Source: Pectobacterium aroidearum (GTDB lineage: Bacteria > Pseudomonadota > Gammaproteobacteria > Enterobacterales > Enterobacteriaceae). Taken from it: 64,000 nucleotides of DNA. The translations under genes and the position numbers were made by a program. A model generated the notes under the pieces. It was not told where the DNA came from. It saw only the letters and a program-made list of their open reading frames with translations, and did not search any database. Positions 1-7,619 of this stretch are shown here, piece by piece. The stretch is taken from assembly GCF_015689195.1 (NCBI RefSeq), contig NZ_CP065044.1, positions 930,001 through 994,000 of the forward strand, read 5' to 3'. Every line of letters starts with the position of its first letter. Positions within the stretch are counted from its first letter, which is position 1.

Positions 1-466
1 CGACTTTGGTTTCTTTTTCTGGGATCGCCAGAATGGCATTCGGCGTGGCTTCTGAGCCCGTTCCTGCGGTGGTTGGGATGAGCAGCGATGTCGTGCGGCG
101 AGTCGGTTTTTCCCCTGCCAGCAGGCTATCCAGCGTGACGGTATCGTCGCCTGCGCACAGTACGGAAAGCAGTTTGGCGACATCCAGCACGCTACCGCCG
201 CCGACGCCGATCACCAGATCGGTCTGAGTTTGTGTGAGCTGGCTCAGTATCTTGGCAACGTCGTGCTGGCTTGGCTCGGCAGGAACATTATCAACTAACA
301 GAACCTGCGGAACGGCTTGCTTAACTTGTGCGATCAGCGCCTGAACGTCAGGCAGCCCGACGATGTTTTTGTCGGTGACAAATAAAACGTGCTGTTTTCC
401 TGCCAACAGGTGACTGATGTCCTGAAGTACCCGGTAACCGCTGAGGATAGTGCTATTGATATTCAT
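1..466 (-). CDS. Iron-containing alcohol dehydrogenase, 3' end beyond the window edge
   Basis: The reading frame opens at the ATG at 466-464 and runs off the left edge, so only the first 155 or so residues are present. Two signatures of group III (iron-dependent) alcohol dehydrogenases are visible: GVGGGSVLDVAK, the dinucleotide-binding loop, at about residues 93-104, and PTTAGTGSEATPNAIL at about residues 135-150. The family oxidises or reduces alcohols and aldehydes with NAD(P) and a divalent metal; the metal-binding His residues lie in the missing part. It is transcribed divergently from dtnK-pdxA2 across a 234-bp shared region, so a role in the same acid-sugar pathway is plausible, but the substrate cannot be told from the sequence. 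Confidence 0.85.
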   Translation of the reverse strand, partial: MNINSTILSGYRVLQDISHLLAGKQHVLFVTDKNIVGLPDVQALIAQVKQAVPQVLLVDNVPAEPSQHDVAKILSQLTQTQTDLVIGVGGGSVLDVAKLLSVLCAGDDTVTLDSLLAGEKPTRRTTSLLIPTTAGTGSEATPNAILAIPEKETKV

Positions 467-700
467 GCTTATTACCTTGCCTTTTCTCTTCTTCGCCAGA
501 GCGTTATCACTATGATAATGGTTGCGATGGTGATTACTTTCAGTCAAATGGAGTGATTTTGGTTACTGCTAAACGCCATTTGCCACATCGTGGTGATAAT
601 TTATAGGTGAAATTCCTTTTAAATAATTTGATATTGCTCACATATAATCAAATGTGATTCAATATAATCATTATCAGGTAATCTGAATCGGGGATGGAGT
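467..700. promoter_or_regulatory. Divergent intergenic region with a TCACAT/ATGTGA inverted repeat
   Basis: This 234-bp A+T-rich spacer separates the divergent alcohol dehydrogenase and dtnK genes. An inverted repeat TCACAT-N8-ATGTGA lies at about 638-657, some 45 bases before the dtnK start. A DeoR-family gene follows the operon, so this repeat is a candidate operator; that is inference. The arms are in the opposite order to a CRP site (TGTGA-N6-TCACA), so CRP binding here is not supported. Confidence 0.4.
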
Positions 701-2029
701 ATGTCAAACGTGCAGCAATCAGCAGAACAGGTCTTAGTGGTCGCTGATGACTTTACGGGTGCCAATGATGCGGGCGTCGGTCTGGCGCAGCATGGCGCAC
801 GGGTTAGCGTCGTCTTTGACGTTAATAAACTGCACGCGGACTTACTGGGTGATGCGGTGGTGATCAACACCGATAGCCGTGCGGCGCGTGACGACATGGC
901 GTCTCAACGTACTGCAGAAGCGGTTGCAGCCTGGCAGGCAGCAGGCGGACAAGGCTGGATTATCAAGAAGATTGACTCGACGTTGCGTGGAAATCTAGGC
1001 GCGGAAATTGCCGCTGCGCTGTCTGCGGCAGAGGTGCCCGTCGCGCTGATTGCCGCTGCGTCGCCAACGCTGGGACGCGTGACCCGCAAAGGCGAAGTCT
1101 GGGTGAATGGACGTCTACTTACCGATACGGAGTTTGCCAGCGATCCCAAAACGCCGGTGACCTCGGCTTCTATTGCAGCCCGTCTGGCGGAGCAAACCGC
1201 GTTACCGGTGGCGGAAATACACCTTGATGACGTCCGTCAGGCCAATTTAGCTCACCGTTTGCAGCAGTTGGCGGACGAGGGCGTACGTCTGATTATTCTT
1301 GATACGGATGTGCAGGACGATCTGGAGAAGATCGTAGATGCCGCCAGCGCGTTACCGTTTCGTCCTTTGCTGGTCGGTTCGGCAGGCCTGAGCGAAGCGC
1401 TGGCGAATACGCAGGATTTTACGCGCAAAACGGCGAAGCCGTTGCTGGCTATCGTCGGGTCAATGAGCGATATCGCTCAAAAACAGATTGCGGCCGCCAA
1501 ATTGCGCAGCAATGTCACGCTGGTTGAGATAGATATCAACGCGCTCTTTTCACCCCACTCATCCACCGTCATGGCATCCCAGTGTGAGGAGGCGGTGGCG
1601 GCGCTGCTGAACGGCCACCATTGCATTATTCGTACCTGTCACAACGAAAATCAGCGCTTCGAAATCGACGCGCGGTGCCAGCAGCTTGGGCTTAGCCGAC
1701 AGCAGCTTGGCGAAACGATCAGCCACTATCTGGGGGAACTTACGCGCAACCTTGTTCAGGCGCTAGACAGCCTGACAGCGGACGGTACTCACCAGCGCGA
1801 GCTGGGAGGACTGTATTTATCCGGTGGTGACATTGCGATTGCCGTGGCAACCGCATTGGGTGCTACCGGCTTTCAGATTAAGGGGCAAATCGCATCCTGT
1901 GTGCCCTGGGGATACCTGCTGAACAGCGTTGTCGGCACGACCCCTGTGATGACTAAAGCGGGGGGTTTTGGCAACGAAACTACTTTGCTCGACGTTTTAC
2001 GTTTTATTGAGGAGAAGGTCAGTGAGTAA
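701..2029 (+). CDS. dtnK: D-threonate kinase (four-carbon acid-sugar kinase, DUF1537 family)
   Basis: The 442-residue product has the two-domain layout of the four-carbon acid-sugar kinases: an N-terminal substrate domain beginning [14 protein letters not shown] (about residues 12-25) and a C-terminal nucleotide-binding domain with [13 protein letters not shown] (near 370-382) and the Gly-rich [11 protein letters not shown] (near 420-430). The family phosphorylates threonate or erythronate at O4 with ATP. Linkage to a PdxA-like dehydrogenase is the diagnostic arrangement for D-threonate catabolism, ending in dihydroxyacetone phosphate and CO2. A GGAG sits just before the ATG. The gene overlaps pdxA2 by 8 bases, so the two are translationally coupled. 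D-erythronate is the main alternative substrate. Confidence 0.85.
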   Translation: MSNVQQSAEQVLVVADDFTGANDAGVGLAQHGARVSVVFDVNKLHADLLGDAVVINTDSRAARDDMASQRTAEAVAAWQAAGGQGWIIKKIDSTLRGNLGAEIAAALSAAEVPVALIAAASPTLGRVTRKGEVWVNGRLLTDTEFASDPKTPVTSASIAARLAEQTALPVAEIHLDDVRQANLAHRLQQLADEGVRLIILDTDVQDDLEKIVDAASALPFRPLLVGSAGLSEALANTQDFTRKTAKPLLAIVGSMSDIAQKQIAAAKLRSNVTLVEIDINALFSPHSSTVMASQCEEAVAALLNGHHCIIRTCHNENQRFEIDARCQQLGLSRQQLGETISHYLGELTRNLVQALDSLTADGTHQRELGGLYLSGGDIAIAVATALGATGFQIKGQIASCVPWGYLLNSVVGTTPVMTKAGGFGNETTLLDVLRFIEEKVSE

Positions 2030-3002
2030 AATTATTGCGGTAACGATGGGTGATCCGGCAGGGATTGGACCGGAAATTATTATCAAGTCGCTGGCCGAGG
2101 GCGAGCTTTCCGGCGCGTCTGCCGTGGTGGTGGGCTGCGTACAGACGATGCAACGTATTCTGGCACTGAATGTTGTGCCAGCCGTAGAGCTGAAAATCAT
2201 TGATAAACCCGCTGACGCGGTCTTCGCGCCAGGCGTCATCAACATCATTGATGAGCCGCTGGAAGATCCGCAGGCGCTGAAGCCGGGCGTCGTTCAGGCA
2301 CAGGCGGGTGATTTGGCTTATCGCTGCATCAAGAAAGCGACTGCGTTGGCGATGGCCGGTGAGGTCCACGCGATTGCGACGGCACCGCTGAATAAAGAAG
2401 CGCTGCACTCGGCGGGGCATATTTATCCGGGTCACACCGAACTGCTGGCGAAGCTGACCAACAGCCGCGACTATGCGATGGTGCTGTATACCGATAAATT
2501 GAAGGTGATCCATGTTTCAACGCACATCGCGCTGCGTAAATTCCTGGATACGCTGAACCGCGAGCGCGTGGAAACGGTGATCGACATGGCGGATGTCTTC
2601 CTCAAGCGCGTTGGTTTTACCCACCCACGTATCGCCGTTGCCGGGGTTAACCCGCACGCGGGCGAGAATGGCCTGTTTGGTGATGAAGAGATCAAAATCG
2701 TGTCGCCATCGGTTGAAGCTATGAAAGCCAAAGGCATTGATGTTTATGGCCCGTGCCCGCCGGATACCGTCTATTTGCAGGCGTATGAAGGTCAGTACGA
2801 CATGGTAGTGGCAATGTATCACGATCAGGGACACATTCCGCTCAAGCTGCTGGGCTTCTATGATGGGGTCAACATCACTGCCGGATTGCCGTTTATCCGC
2901 ACCTCTGCTGACCACGGCACGGCGTTTGACATTGCCTGGACCGGTAAAGCGAAGTCCGAAAGCATGGCGATCTCTATCCAGCTCGCGATGCAACTGGCCT
3001 GA
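2022..3002 (+). CDS. pdxA2: 4-phospho-D-threonate 3-dehydrogenase (PdxA2)
   Basis: This is a 326-residue homologue of PdxA, starting at GTG 2022 ([14 protein letters not shown]) behind a GGAGAAGG ribosome site; an upstream ATG at 1968 lies inside dtnK and is not needed. Family landmarks are [11 protein letters not shown] (about 9-19), the metal-binding histidine regions around [28 protein letters not shown] and [14 protein letters not shown]. PdxA2 enzymes oxidise 4-phospho-D-threonate with NAD+, and the 3-keto acid then loses CO2 to give dihydroxyacetone phosphate. Coupling to dtnK distinguishes it from the vitamin B6 gene pdxA, which usually sits with surA-ksgA. Length agrees with the family (about 327). 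Confidence 0.85.
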   Translation: MSKIIAVTMGDPAGIGPEIIIKSLAEGELSGASAVVVGCVQTMQRILALNVVPAVELKIIDKPADAVFAPGVINIIDEPLEDPQALKPGVVQAQAGDLAYRCIKKATALAMAGEVHAIATAPLNKEALHSAGHIYPGHTELLAKLTNSRDYAMVLYTDKLKVIHVSTHIALRKFLDTLNRERVETVIDMADVFLKRVGFTHPRIAVAGVNPHAGENGLFGDEEIKIVSPSVEAMKAKGIDVYGPCPPDTVYLQAYEGQYDMVVAMYHDQGHIPLKLLGFYDGVNITAGLPFIRTSADHGTAFDIAWTGKAKSESMAISIQLAMQLA

Positions 3003-3070
3003 TTGGCGGTAACTTATCACCGCTGATGGCATAGGTTTTGTAAGCGAATAAAACGCGATACAGTGCGCAT

Positions 3071-3119
3071 TGCAGGATATCTTCCTTCCCGCGTTCGGGA
3101 AGGTTTCTGGTATCCTGCA
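3071..3119 (+). repeat. Large imperfect hairpin between pdxA2 and the DeoR-family gene
   Basis: A nine-base outer stem TGCAGGATA (3071-3079) / TATCCTGCA (3111-3119) encloses a perfect eight-base stem CCTTCCCG (3084-3091) / CGGGAAGG (3096-3103) with a CGTT loop. No T-run follows, so it is not a standard terminator. It could cap or attenuate the message between the operon and its regulator, or be an insertion of a dispersed palindromic repeat. Confidence 0.7.
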
Positions 3120-3152
3120 ACCAACAATTTAAAACAACTTTATGACAGCAAG

Positions 3153-3968
3153 ATGGGTATCGCCGTGGATCCTACATTAACCGATGCTTTCCGCATGAGC
3201 GGGGATAAAGTAAGAGGCCAGAGCCGTCTTGATCAGATTATGGATTATCTGAAAAGCCATAATCTGGTGACGGTAGATGAGCTGGTGTCTGTGATCGACG
3301 CTTCCCCAGCGACGATCCGCCGTGATTTGATCAAGCTGGATGAACAGGGCGTGATTAGTCGCAGTCATGGCGGCGTGACGCTCAATCGTTTTATTCCTTC
3401 CCAGCCGACCACGAATGAAAAATTACAGCGCAGTCTTCAGGAGAAGCAGGCGATAGCTCGCTATGCCGCGACGCTGGTTAAACCGGGTAGCGCGGTAGTG
3501 CTGGATGCGGGAACGACCATGCTGGAGTTGGCGCGTCACCTGACGCATTTGCCGCTGCGCGTGATTACCGCCGATTTGCAAATTGCGCTGTTCCTGTCTG
3601 AGTTCAAACAAATTGAAGTGACGATTATCGGTGGGCGTATTGATGACAGTAGCCAGTCCTGTATTGGTGAACACGGCCGCCGTCTGTTACGCAGCATTTA
3701 TCCCGATATCGCGTTTATCAGCTGTAACTCGTGGAGTCTGGATAAAGGGATCACTACGCCAACGGAAGAAAAAGCGGGTGTGAAACAAGATCTCGGCGTA
3801 AATGCCAGCCGCCGGATACTGCTGGCGGACAGCAGTAAATACGGCGCCTATTCGCTGTTCTGCGTGACGCCGCTGTCTGAACTGACCGATATCATCACCG
3901 ACAGTGCGCTCGCGCCCGAGGTGCAGGAGCAACTGAAAGGTAAAACGTTCAGTCTGACGCTGGTGTAA
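3153..3968 (+). CDS. DeoR/GlpR-family transcriptional regulator, probable regulator of dtnK-pdxA2
   Basis: The product (271 residues from ATG 3153) has an N-terminal winged helix-turn-helix of DeoR type, with [20 protein letters not shown] leading to [17 protein letters not shown] and SRSHGGV, followed by the DeoR C-terminal sugar-phosphate sensor domain ([21 protein letters not shown]). The family usually represses adjacent sugar catabolic genes and responds to a phosphorylated intermediate, so 4-phosphothreonate or a related compound is a plausible inducer. The start is uncertain: the frame is open back to 3063, but that would translate through the hairpin at 3071-3119. ATG 3153 and ATG 3195 both give normal family lengths, and neither has a strong ribosome site. 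Confidence 0.8.
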   Translation: MGIAVDPTLTDAFRMSGDKVRGQSRLDQIMDYLKSHNLVTVDELVSVIDASPATIRRDLIKLDEQGVISRSHGGVTLNRFIPSQPTTNEKLQRSLQEKQAIARYAATLVKPGSAVVLDAGTTMLELARHLTHLPLRVITADLQIALFLSEFKQIEVTIIGGRIDDSSQSCIGEHGRRLLRSIYPDIAFISCNSWSLDKGITTPTEEKAGVKQDLGVNASRRILLADSSKYGAYSLFCVTPLSELTDIITDSALAPEVQEQLKGKTFSLTLV

Positions 3969-3994
3969 GCCGGGTTTGTGCCTGACGGATGATG

Positions 3995-4468
3995 TCAGGC
4001 CGATTGCCGTCGCCAGTTGAGTTCAGGTTTATGCACCACGCCGTTGAACGTCATCGGATCCGTGGTTAAAGAAAGACGCGTGTCGTTTTCACTGAACAGC
4101 GCGTAGCGCAACTGGCTGGAGCCAACCCAGTTAGGAATGAGGCAATAGTCCAGATAGTGGGTGACGGTCTGCTCAGCGTCATTGGTTTCATAACGGCCGG
4201 CGTAGGCGAAGTAGGTAGCGGCGGCCTGCATCAGCTGCTGCTCTGAGCCACCCGTCATAATGCCAGCATCGTAGGGCTCTCTGTCGCTGCCCATGATTTG
4301 CACCGTCATCCAGTTATCATCGGTATACTGGATATAACCTGTTGCTCCTTCTCCCATCATATAAACCACGTTGCCGTCACCCAGTACATCAATGAAGGAT
4401 TCCAGAAACCATAGCCCGCACAGTTTCTGGCGTAACAACCCGTTGTTGTTGAACGATTGCGATGTCAT
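3995..4468 (-). CDS. Lipocalin-like domain protein
   Basis: A 157-residue protein without signal peptide or membrane segment. The opening LCGLWFLESFIDVLGDGN and the run GYIQYTDDNWMTVQIMGS match the start of lipocalin-like (Lipocalin_5 type) proteins, small beta-barrels of unknown ligand often found as single genes. The stop codon lies inside a seven-base inverted repeat GCCTGAC/GTCAGGC at 3980-4000, shared with the 3' end of the convergent DeoR-family gene. No biochemical function can be assigned. Confidence 0.65.
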   Translation of the reverse strand: MTSQSFNNNGLLRQKLCGLWFLESFIDVLGDGNVVYMMGEGATGYIQYTDDNWMTVQIMGSDREPYDAGIMTGGSEQQLMQAAATYFAYAGRYETNDAEQTVTHYLDYCLIPNWVGSSQLRYALFSENDTRLSLTTDPMTFNGVVHKPELNWRRQSA

Positions 4469-4575
4469 AGATCCCCCTTGGAAATAGCGTACGGATTAAG
4501 TGTAGTGAATCTTTTCCAGAGGGCAGGGCAGAGAGGGGGTTCCTGCCAGCGGCGTGGCACTGGCAGGAATGCGGT

Positions 4576-5454
4576 TTACTTCATGCTGGCGGCGAGGGTA
4601 TCGACGTTGTGCTTAAACGCGGCCGTATAGGTTGCGGCGGGGCCGGAGGCGTCGGTCAGGGCTTCCGGGTACAGTTCACCGCCGGGCTGTGCGCCGCTGG
4701 CATTGGCAATTTGCTTCACCAGACGTCCATCGGTCTGGTTTTCAATGAAGTAGCTTTTCACTTTCTCTTGTTTGATTTGCTTAATCAGCGAGGCCACTTT
4801 TTTGCTGCTGGCTTCCGATTCGGTAGAGTAGCCCACTGGAGACAGGAATTTCACGCCGTACGCCTGGCTGAAGTAACCGAACGCGTCATGGCTGGTCAAC
4901 ACCTTGCGCTGTTCTGGCGGAATGGCGGCAAAGGTTTTCTTCGCATAGCTGTCCAGCTCCTGTAGCTGTTTGATGTAGGCTTCACCCTGCTGGCGATAGT
5001 AGTCGGCATTCGCGGGATCGGCTTTCACCAGCGCGTTGACGATGTTGTGCGCGTAGACCACGCCGTTGCTCATGCTGTTCCAGGCATGGGGATCGGTTTC
5101 TGTTTTGCCATCTTCCACCATGGTGCGGGTTTCAATCCCGTTTGAGGCGGTAATCACGTCGCCATGATAGCCGGATGCGGTGACCAGCCGGTCAATCCAC
5201 CCTTCCAGCCCCAGCCCGTTAACGAAAACCAGATCGGCGTGAGCCAGCGTTTTGCTGTCCTTTGGCGACGGTTCAAACTCATGCGGATCGCCATTGGGCT
5301 TCACCAGATCGGTAACGGTTACGCGATCGCCGCCGATGTGGCTGACCATATCGCCAAGTACAGAAAAACTGGCAACTACATCAAGATTCTTTGCCATCGC
5401 CAGTGGGCTAAGCAGCAGGCCGGATAACGCGATAGCTAACAGTGAACGTTTCAT
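4576..5454 (-). CDS. Metal (probably zinc) ABC transporter periplasmic binding protein
   Basis: This 292-residue cluster A-I (ZnuA/TroA/PsaA type) binding protein starts at the ATG at 5454, behind AGGGAAAA and followed by a clear signal peptide ending LSPLAMA. Predicted metal ligands are H58 (NGDPHEF), H123 (TDPHAWNS), H189 (TSHDAFGYF) and D268 (LTDASGPA). Manganese-type members usually have Glu where H189 is; three His plus one Asp resembles TroA and favours zinc. There is no His-rich loop, unlike ZnuA. It is the last gene of the operon, 40 bases after the permease. The Zur box at 7176-7198 fits a zinc substrate. Confidence 0.85.
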   Translation of the reverse strand: MKRSLLAIALSGLLLSPLAMAKNLDVVASFSVLGDMVSHIGGDRVTVTDLVKPNGDPHEFEPSPKDSKTLAHADLVFVNGLGLEGWIDRLVTASGYHGDVITASNGIETRTMVEDGKTETDPHAWNSMSNGVVYAHNIVNALVKADPANADYYRQQGEAYIKQLQELDSYAKKTFAAIPPEQRKVLTSHDAFGYFSQAYGVKFLSPVGYSTESEASSKKVASLIKQIKQEKVKSYFIENQTDGRLVKQIANASGAQPGGELYPEALTDASGPAATYTAAFKHNVDTLAASMK

Positions 5455-5494
5455 TTTTCCCTCACAGAAAGTTGCAGATAACGAAATTGAGCGG

Positions 5495-6349
5495 TCAACG
5501 ACGCTGGCGGAATAGCCCACCGTTGTGACCCACACAGACCGAGAAACAGAAAAACAGCGTAATCGTCAGGATGATGGCTGGTCCGGCAGGCAGTTCGGCA
5601 TAGTAAGACCACAGCAGACCGATCAGGCTGGCGGCCATTCCTTGCAGTACCGCAATGCCGAGCATGACGGGCAGGCGCTGCGTCCAGAACCGTGCGCTGG
5701 CGGCAGGCAGCATCATCATGCCGACCGTCATCAGCGTGCCTAACAGCTGGAATCCGGCGACCAGATTCAGCACCACCAGCGACAGAAACAGCCCGTGGAT
5801 CAACGCCCGATAGCGTCCTGAACTGATGCGCAGGAAGGTCACGTCAAACGATTCAATCACCAGCGCCCGATAGATCACCGCCAGTACCAGCAGGGAGGTG
5901 GATCCGATCAGCGCAATGTCGATCAGCGCGGCGCGATCCACCGCGAGAATCGATCCGAACAGTACGTGCAGCAGATCGACGCTGGAGCCGCGCAGTGACA
6001 CCAGCGTGACCCCGAGTGCCAGCGAACCGAGGTAAAACCCGGCGAAACTTGCGTCCTCTTTTAATTCCGTATGGCGGGTGACGAAGCCGGAGAGCATGGC
6101 GACGGACAACCCGGCAATAAAGCCGCCGATTCCCATCGCCAGCAGCGACATCCCGGAGATGAGATAGCCGATGGCGACGCCGGGTAAGACTGCGTGCGAC
6201 AGGGCATCGCCAATCAGGCTCATGCGCCGTAGCAGCAGGAAACAGCCCAGCGGCGCGGCGCTCAGCGTGATGACCAGACAGCCGACCAGCGCCCGACGCA
6301 TAAAACCGAACTCGGCAAAAGGAGAAGCAATAAGGTGAAATAACATCAT
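5495..6349 (-). CDS. Metal ABC transporter permease (ABC-3 family)
   Basis: A 284-residue hydrophobic protein with about eight or nine predicted membrane helices and the ABC-3 family pattern, including LLRRMSLIGDALSHAVLPGVA near residues 40-60 (the conserved GDALSHA... coupling region) and LLGTLMTVGMMMLPAASA near 202-219. It forms the membrane channel for the divalent metal carried by the binding protein encoded downstream. Its ATG overlaps the stop of the ATPase gene by four bases (ATGA), so the two are translationally coupled. Single permease genes of this family are expected to act as homodimers. Confidence 0.88.
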   Translation of the reverse strand: MMLFHLIASPFAEFGFMRRALVGCLVITLSAAPLGCFLLLRRMSLIGDALSHAVLPGVAIGYLISGMSLLAMGIGGFIAGLSVAMLSGFVTRHTELKEDASFAGFYLGSLALGVTLVSLRGSSVDLLHVLFGSILAVDRAALIDIALIGSTSLLVLAVIYRALVIESFDVTFLRISSGRYRALIHGLFLSLVVLNLVAGFQLLGTLMTVGMMMLPAASARFWTQRLPVMLGIAVLQGMAASLIGLLWSYYAELPAGPAIILTITLFFCFSVCVGHNGGLFRQRR

Positions 6350-7056
6350 GACGTAATGATCCTGAGCGTTGGCGTATCGCTGTCGGCCTTGCGCAGGCTG
6401 TGTAGTATGGGCTGAGCATCCCCCCAGCGATGGCCGTCCGGGGTGAGCTGCAGGATGTTCGGGAAGTGCTGACCGACCAGTTCCAGATCGTGCAAAACGG
6501 CCAGAATGGTTCGGCCTTCGGCGTGAAGCTGCTCGATCGTTTGTAAAAGCGCCTGCGTGGTTTGGCTATCCACGCCAGTAAAAGGCTCATCCAACAGAAT
6601 GATGGGAGCCTGTGTCAGCAGTAGCCGCGCGAAAAGCACGCGCTGTAGTTGCCCTCCGGACAGGACGCCAATATGTCGGTCAGCGAAGTCCGCCATAGAG
6701 ACGGCGTCGAGCGCATCGGTCGCTTTTCGGTACCAGTTGGCGTTGATACTCCGCAGCAAGCCGCGTTGTGGCAGTGACCCCATGAGAACCAGATCGCGTA
6801 CGCTGATAGGAAACTGTCGATCGAATTCGGAGAGCTGCGGCAAATAGCCGATGGCATTGTTTTTGCTGCTATCACCGAGGCGGAATGATCCGGAAAGCGG
6901 TGGCAGCAGGCCAGCCAACGTTTTCAGCAGCGTCGATTTTCCGCAGCCGTTTGTGCCGATAATTGCCGTCAGCGATCCCTGATGGAAACATCCGCTGATT
7001 GTCGCGAGAGGCGGCTGACTACGATAGCCAAAGGCCAGTTCCTGTAGGGCAATCAT
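6346..7056 (-). CDS. Metal ABC transporter ATP-binding protein
   Basis: A 236-residue ATPase that energises the metal importer. It shows Walker A GTNGCGKST, signature LSGGQLQRVLFARLL, Walker B IILLDEPFTGVD and the H-loop AVLHDLE. I place the start at the ATG at 7056 because the homologous sequence begins MIALQELAFGY and because this ATG overlaps the stop of the upstream 36-codon ORF in the usual ATGA manner. A GTG at 7089 would add 11 residues but reads the tail of that small ORF in another frame and has no ribosome site. Neighbours are the permease and binding protein of the same importer. Confidence 0.88.
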   Translation of the reverse strand: MIALQELAFGYRSQPPLATISGCFHQGSLTAIIGTNGCGKSTLLKTLAGLLPPLSGSFRLGDSSKNNAIGYLPQLSEFDRQFPISVRDLVLMGSLPQRGLLRSINANWYRKATDALDAVSMADFADRHIGVLSGGQLQRVLFARLLLTQAPIILLDEPFTGVDSQTTQALLQTIEQLHAEGRTILAVLHDLELVGQHFPNILQLTPDGHRWGDAQPILHSLRKADSDTPTLRIITS

Positions 7057-7163
7057 GGCAACACCACCGCCCACCTCACCAATAGCCACAACAGCACCAA
7101 CAGCAGAGAAACCAGTAACACGCGCTTCAGCGCAGAGAGGGAGTAAAAACTTGTCATTATCAT
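7053..7163 (-). CDS. Candidate 36-residue single-helix membrane protein, first cistron of the metal ABC operon
   Basis: Reading the minus strand from the ATG at 7163 gives 36 codons ending in a TGA that overlaps the ATPase start (ATGA). The peptide starts MIMTSFYSLSALKR and continues as one strongly hydrophobic stretch (VLLVSLLLVLLWLLVRW) before ending VVLP: a short polar N-terminus, two basic residues and one membrane helix. The four-base overlap, and its position between the Zur box and the transporter genes, argue for a real gene. Against it, the ribosome site is weak (a second ATG at 7157 is an option). I do not recognise a family. It could be a small transporter subunit or modulator, or a coupling leader. 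Confidence 0.55.
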   Translation of the reverse strand: MIMTSFYSLSALKRVLLVSLLLVLLWLLVRWAVVLP

Positions 7164-7175
7164 CGGTAAAAGTCT

Positions 7176-7198
7176 AATTTGTTACATTATAACATATC
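7176..7198 (-). promoter_or_regulatory. Zur-type operator overlapping the operon promoter
   Basis: On the minus strand this 23-mer contains ATGTTATAATGTAACA, matching about 18 of 23 positions of the enterobacterial Zur consensus (dyad of ATGTTATA and TATAACAT halves). Its TATAAT can also serve as the -10 element, so zinc-loaded Zur would block transcription directly. It sits 13 bases before the small ORF. Match counted by eye against the remembered consensus. Confidence 0.75.
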
Positions 7199-7202
7199 AC
7201 TT

Positions 7203-7619
7203 TTTGGCGATGACGGTAGGGGTAATAGGTAAAAAAGTATGTAAGTCGATTAAGGGGGGATTTGGTGTGATTGCTGACAGGTATGGGGGATTTCGTGCGC
7301 GTCGAGCACTGTCCTCTTCATGCTACGTCGTAGCACGCGCCCGACATAGGGGGCTACGCCAGCCCCCTATGAACCCCGGCTTTTGGCGGAAATTATGCCG
7401 CTAACGCGGTTCCTTCGGTGCCCATGCCCGCTTTTCGAGCCGCCAGTGACGCGTTCCCGACGCGGCACTGGCTTTCGCGGCGTCCATGCCGCTCACTCGG
7501 CGTTCATGTTCACCTCAGCATAATTTTTTACGCCGTGAAGAGAAGACCCGTGAGCAATATGAGTTGACTCAGTTTTATCTTCAGCGTGGCGTACGAAGCC
7601 GCCCCCGAAAGAGAAAATC
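7203..7619. repeat. Hairpin-rich intergenic stretch, no gene seen
   Basis: About 417 bp without a credible gene. It holds at least three strong dyads: TGCTACG-T-CGTAGCA (7321-7335); ATAGGGGGCT-ACGCC-AGCCCCCTAT (7346-7370, ten perfect pairs); and GCCAGTG-A-CGCGT-TCCCG-ACGCG-G-CACTGGC (7442-7472). The 3' ends of neither neighbour need such structure, and no T-run follows them. It may be a dispersed structured element or a structured RNA. Confidence 0.5.

Noticed and set aside
638..657. CRP site upstream of dtnK
   Set aside because: The half-sites are in the reverse order (TCACA then TGTGA) with the wrong spacing.
7204..7404. 66-codon frame in the structured intergenic block
   Set aside because: No ribosome site, no similarity, and it runs through two strong hairpins.
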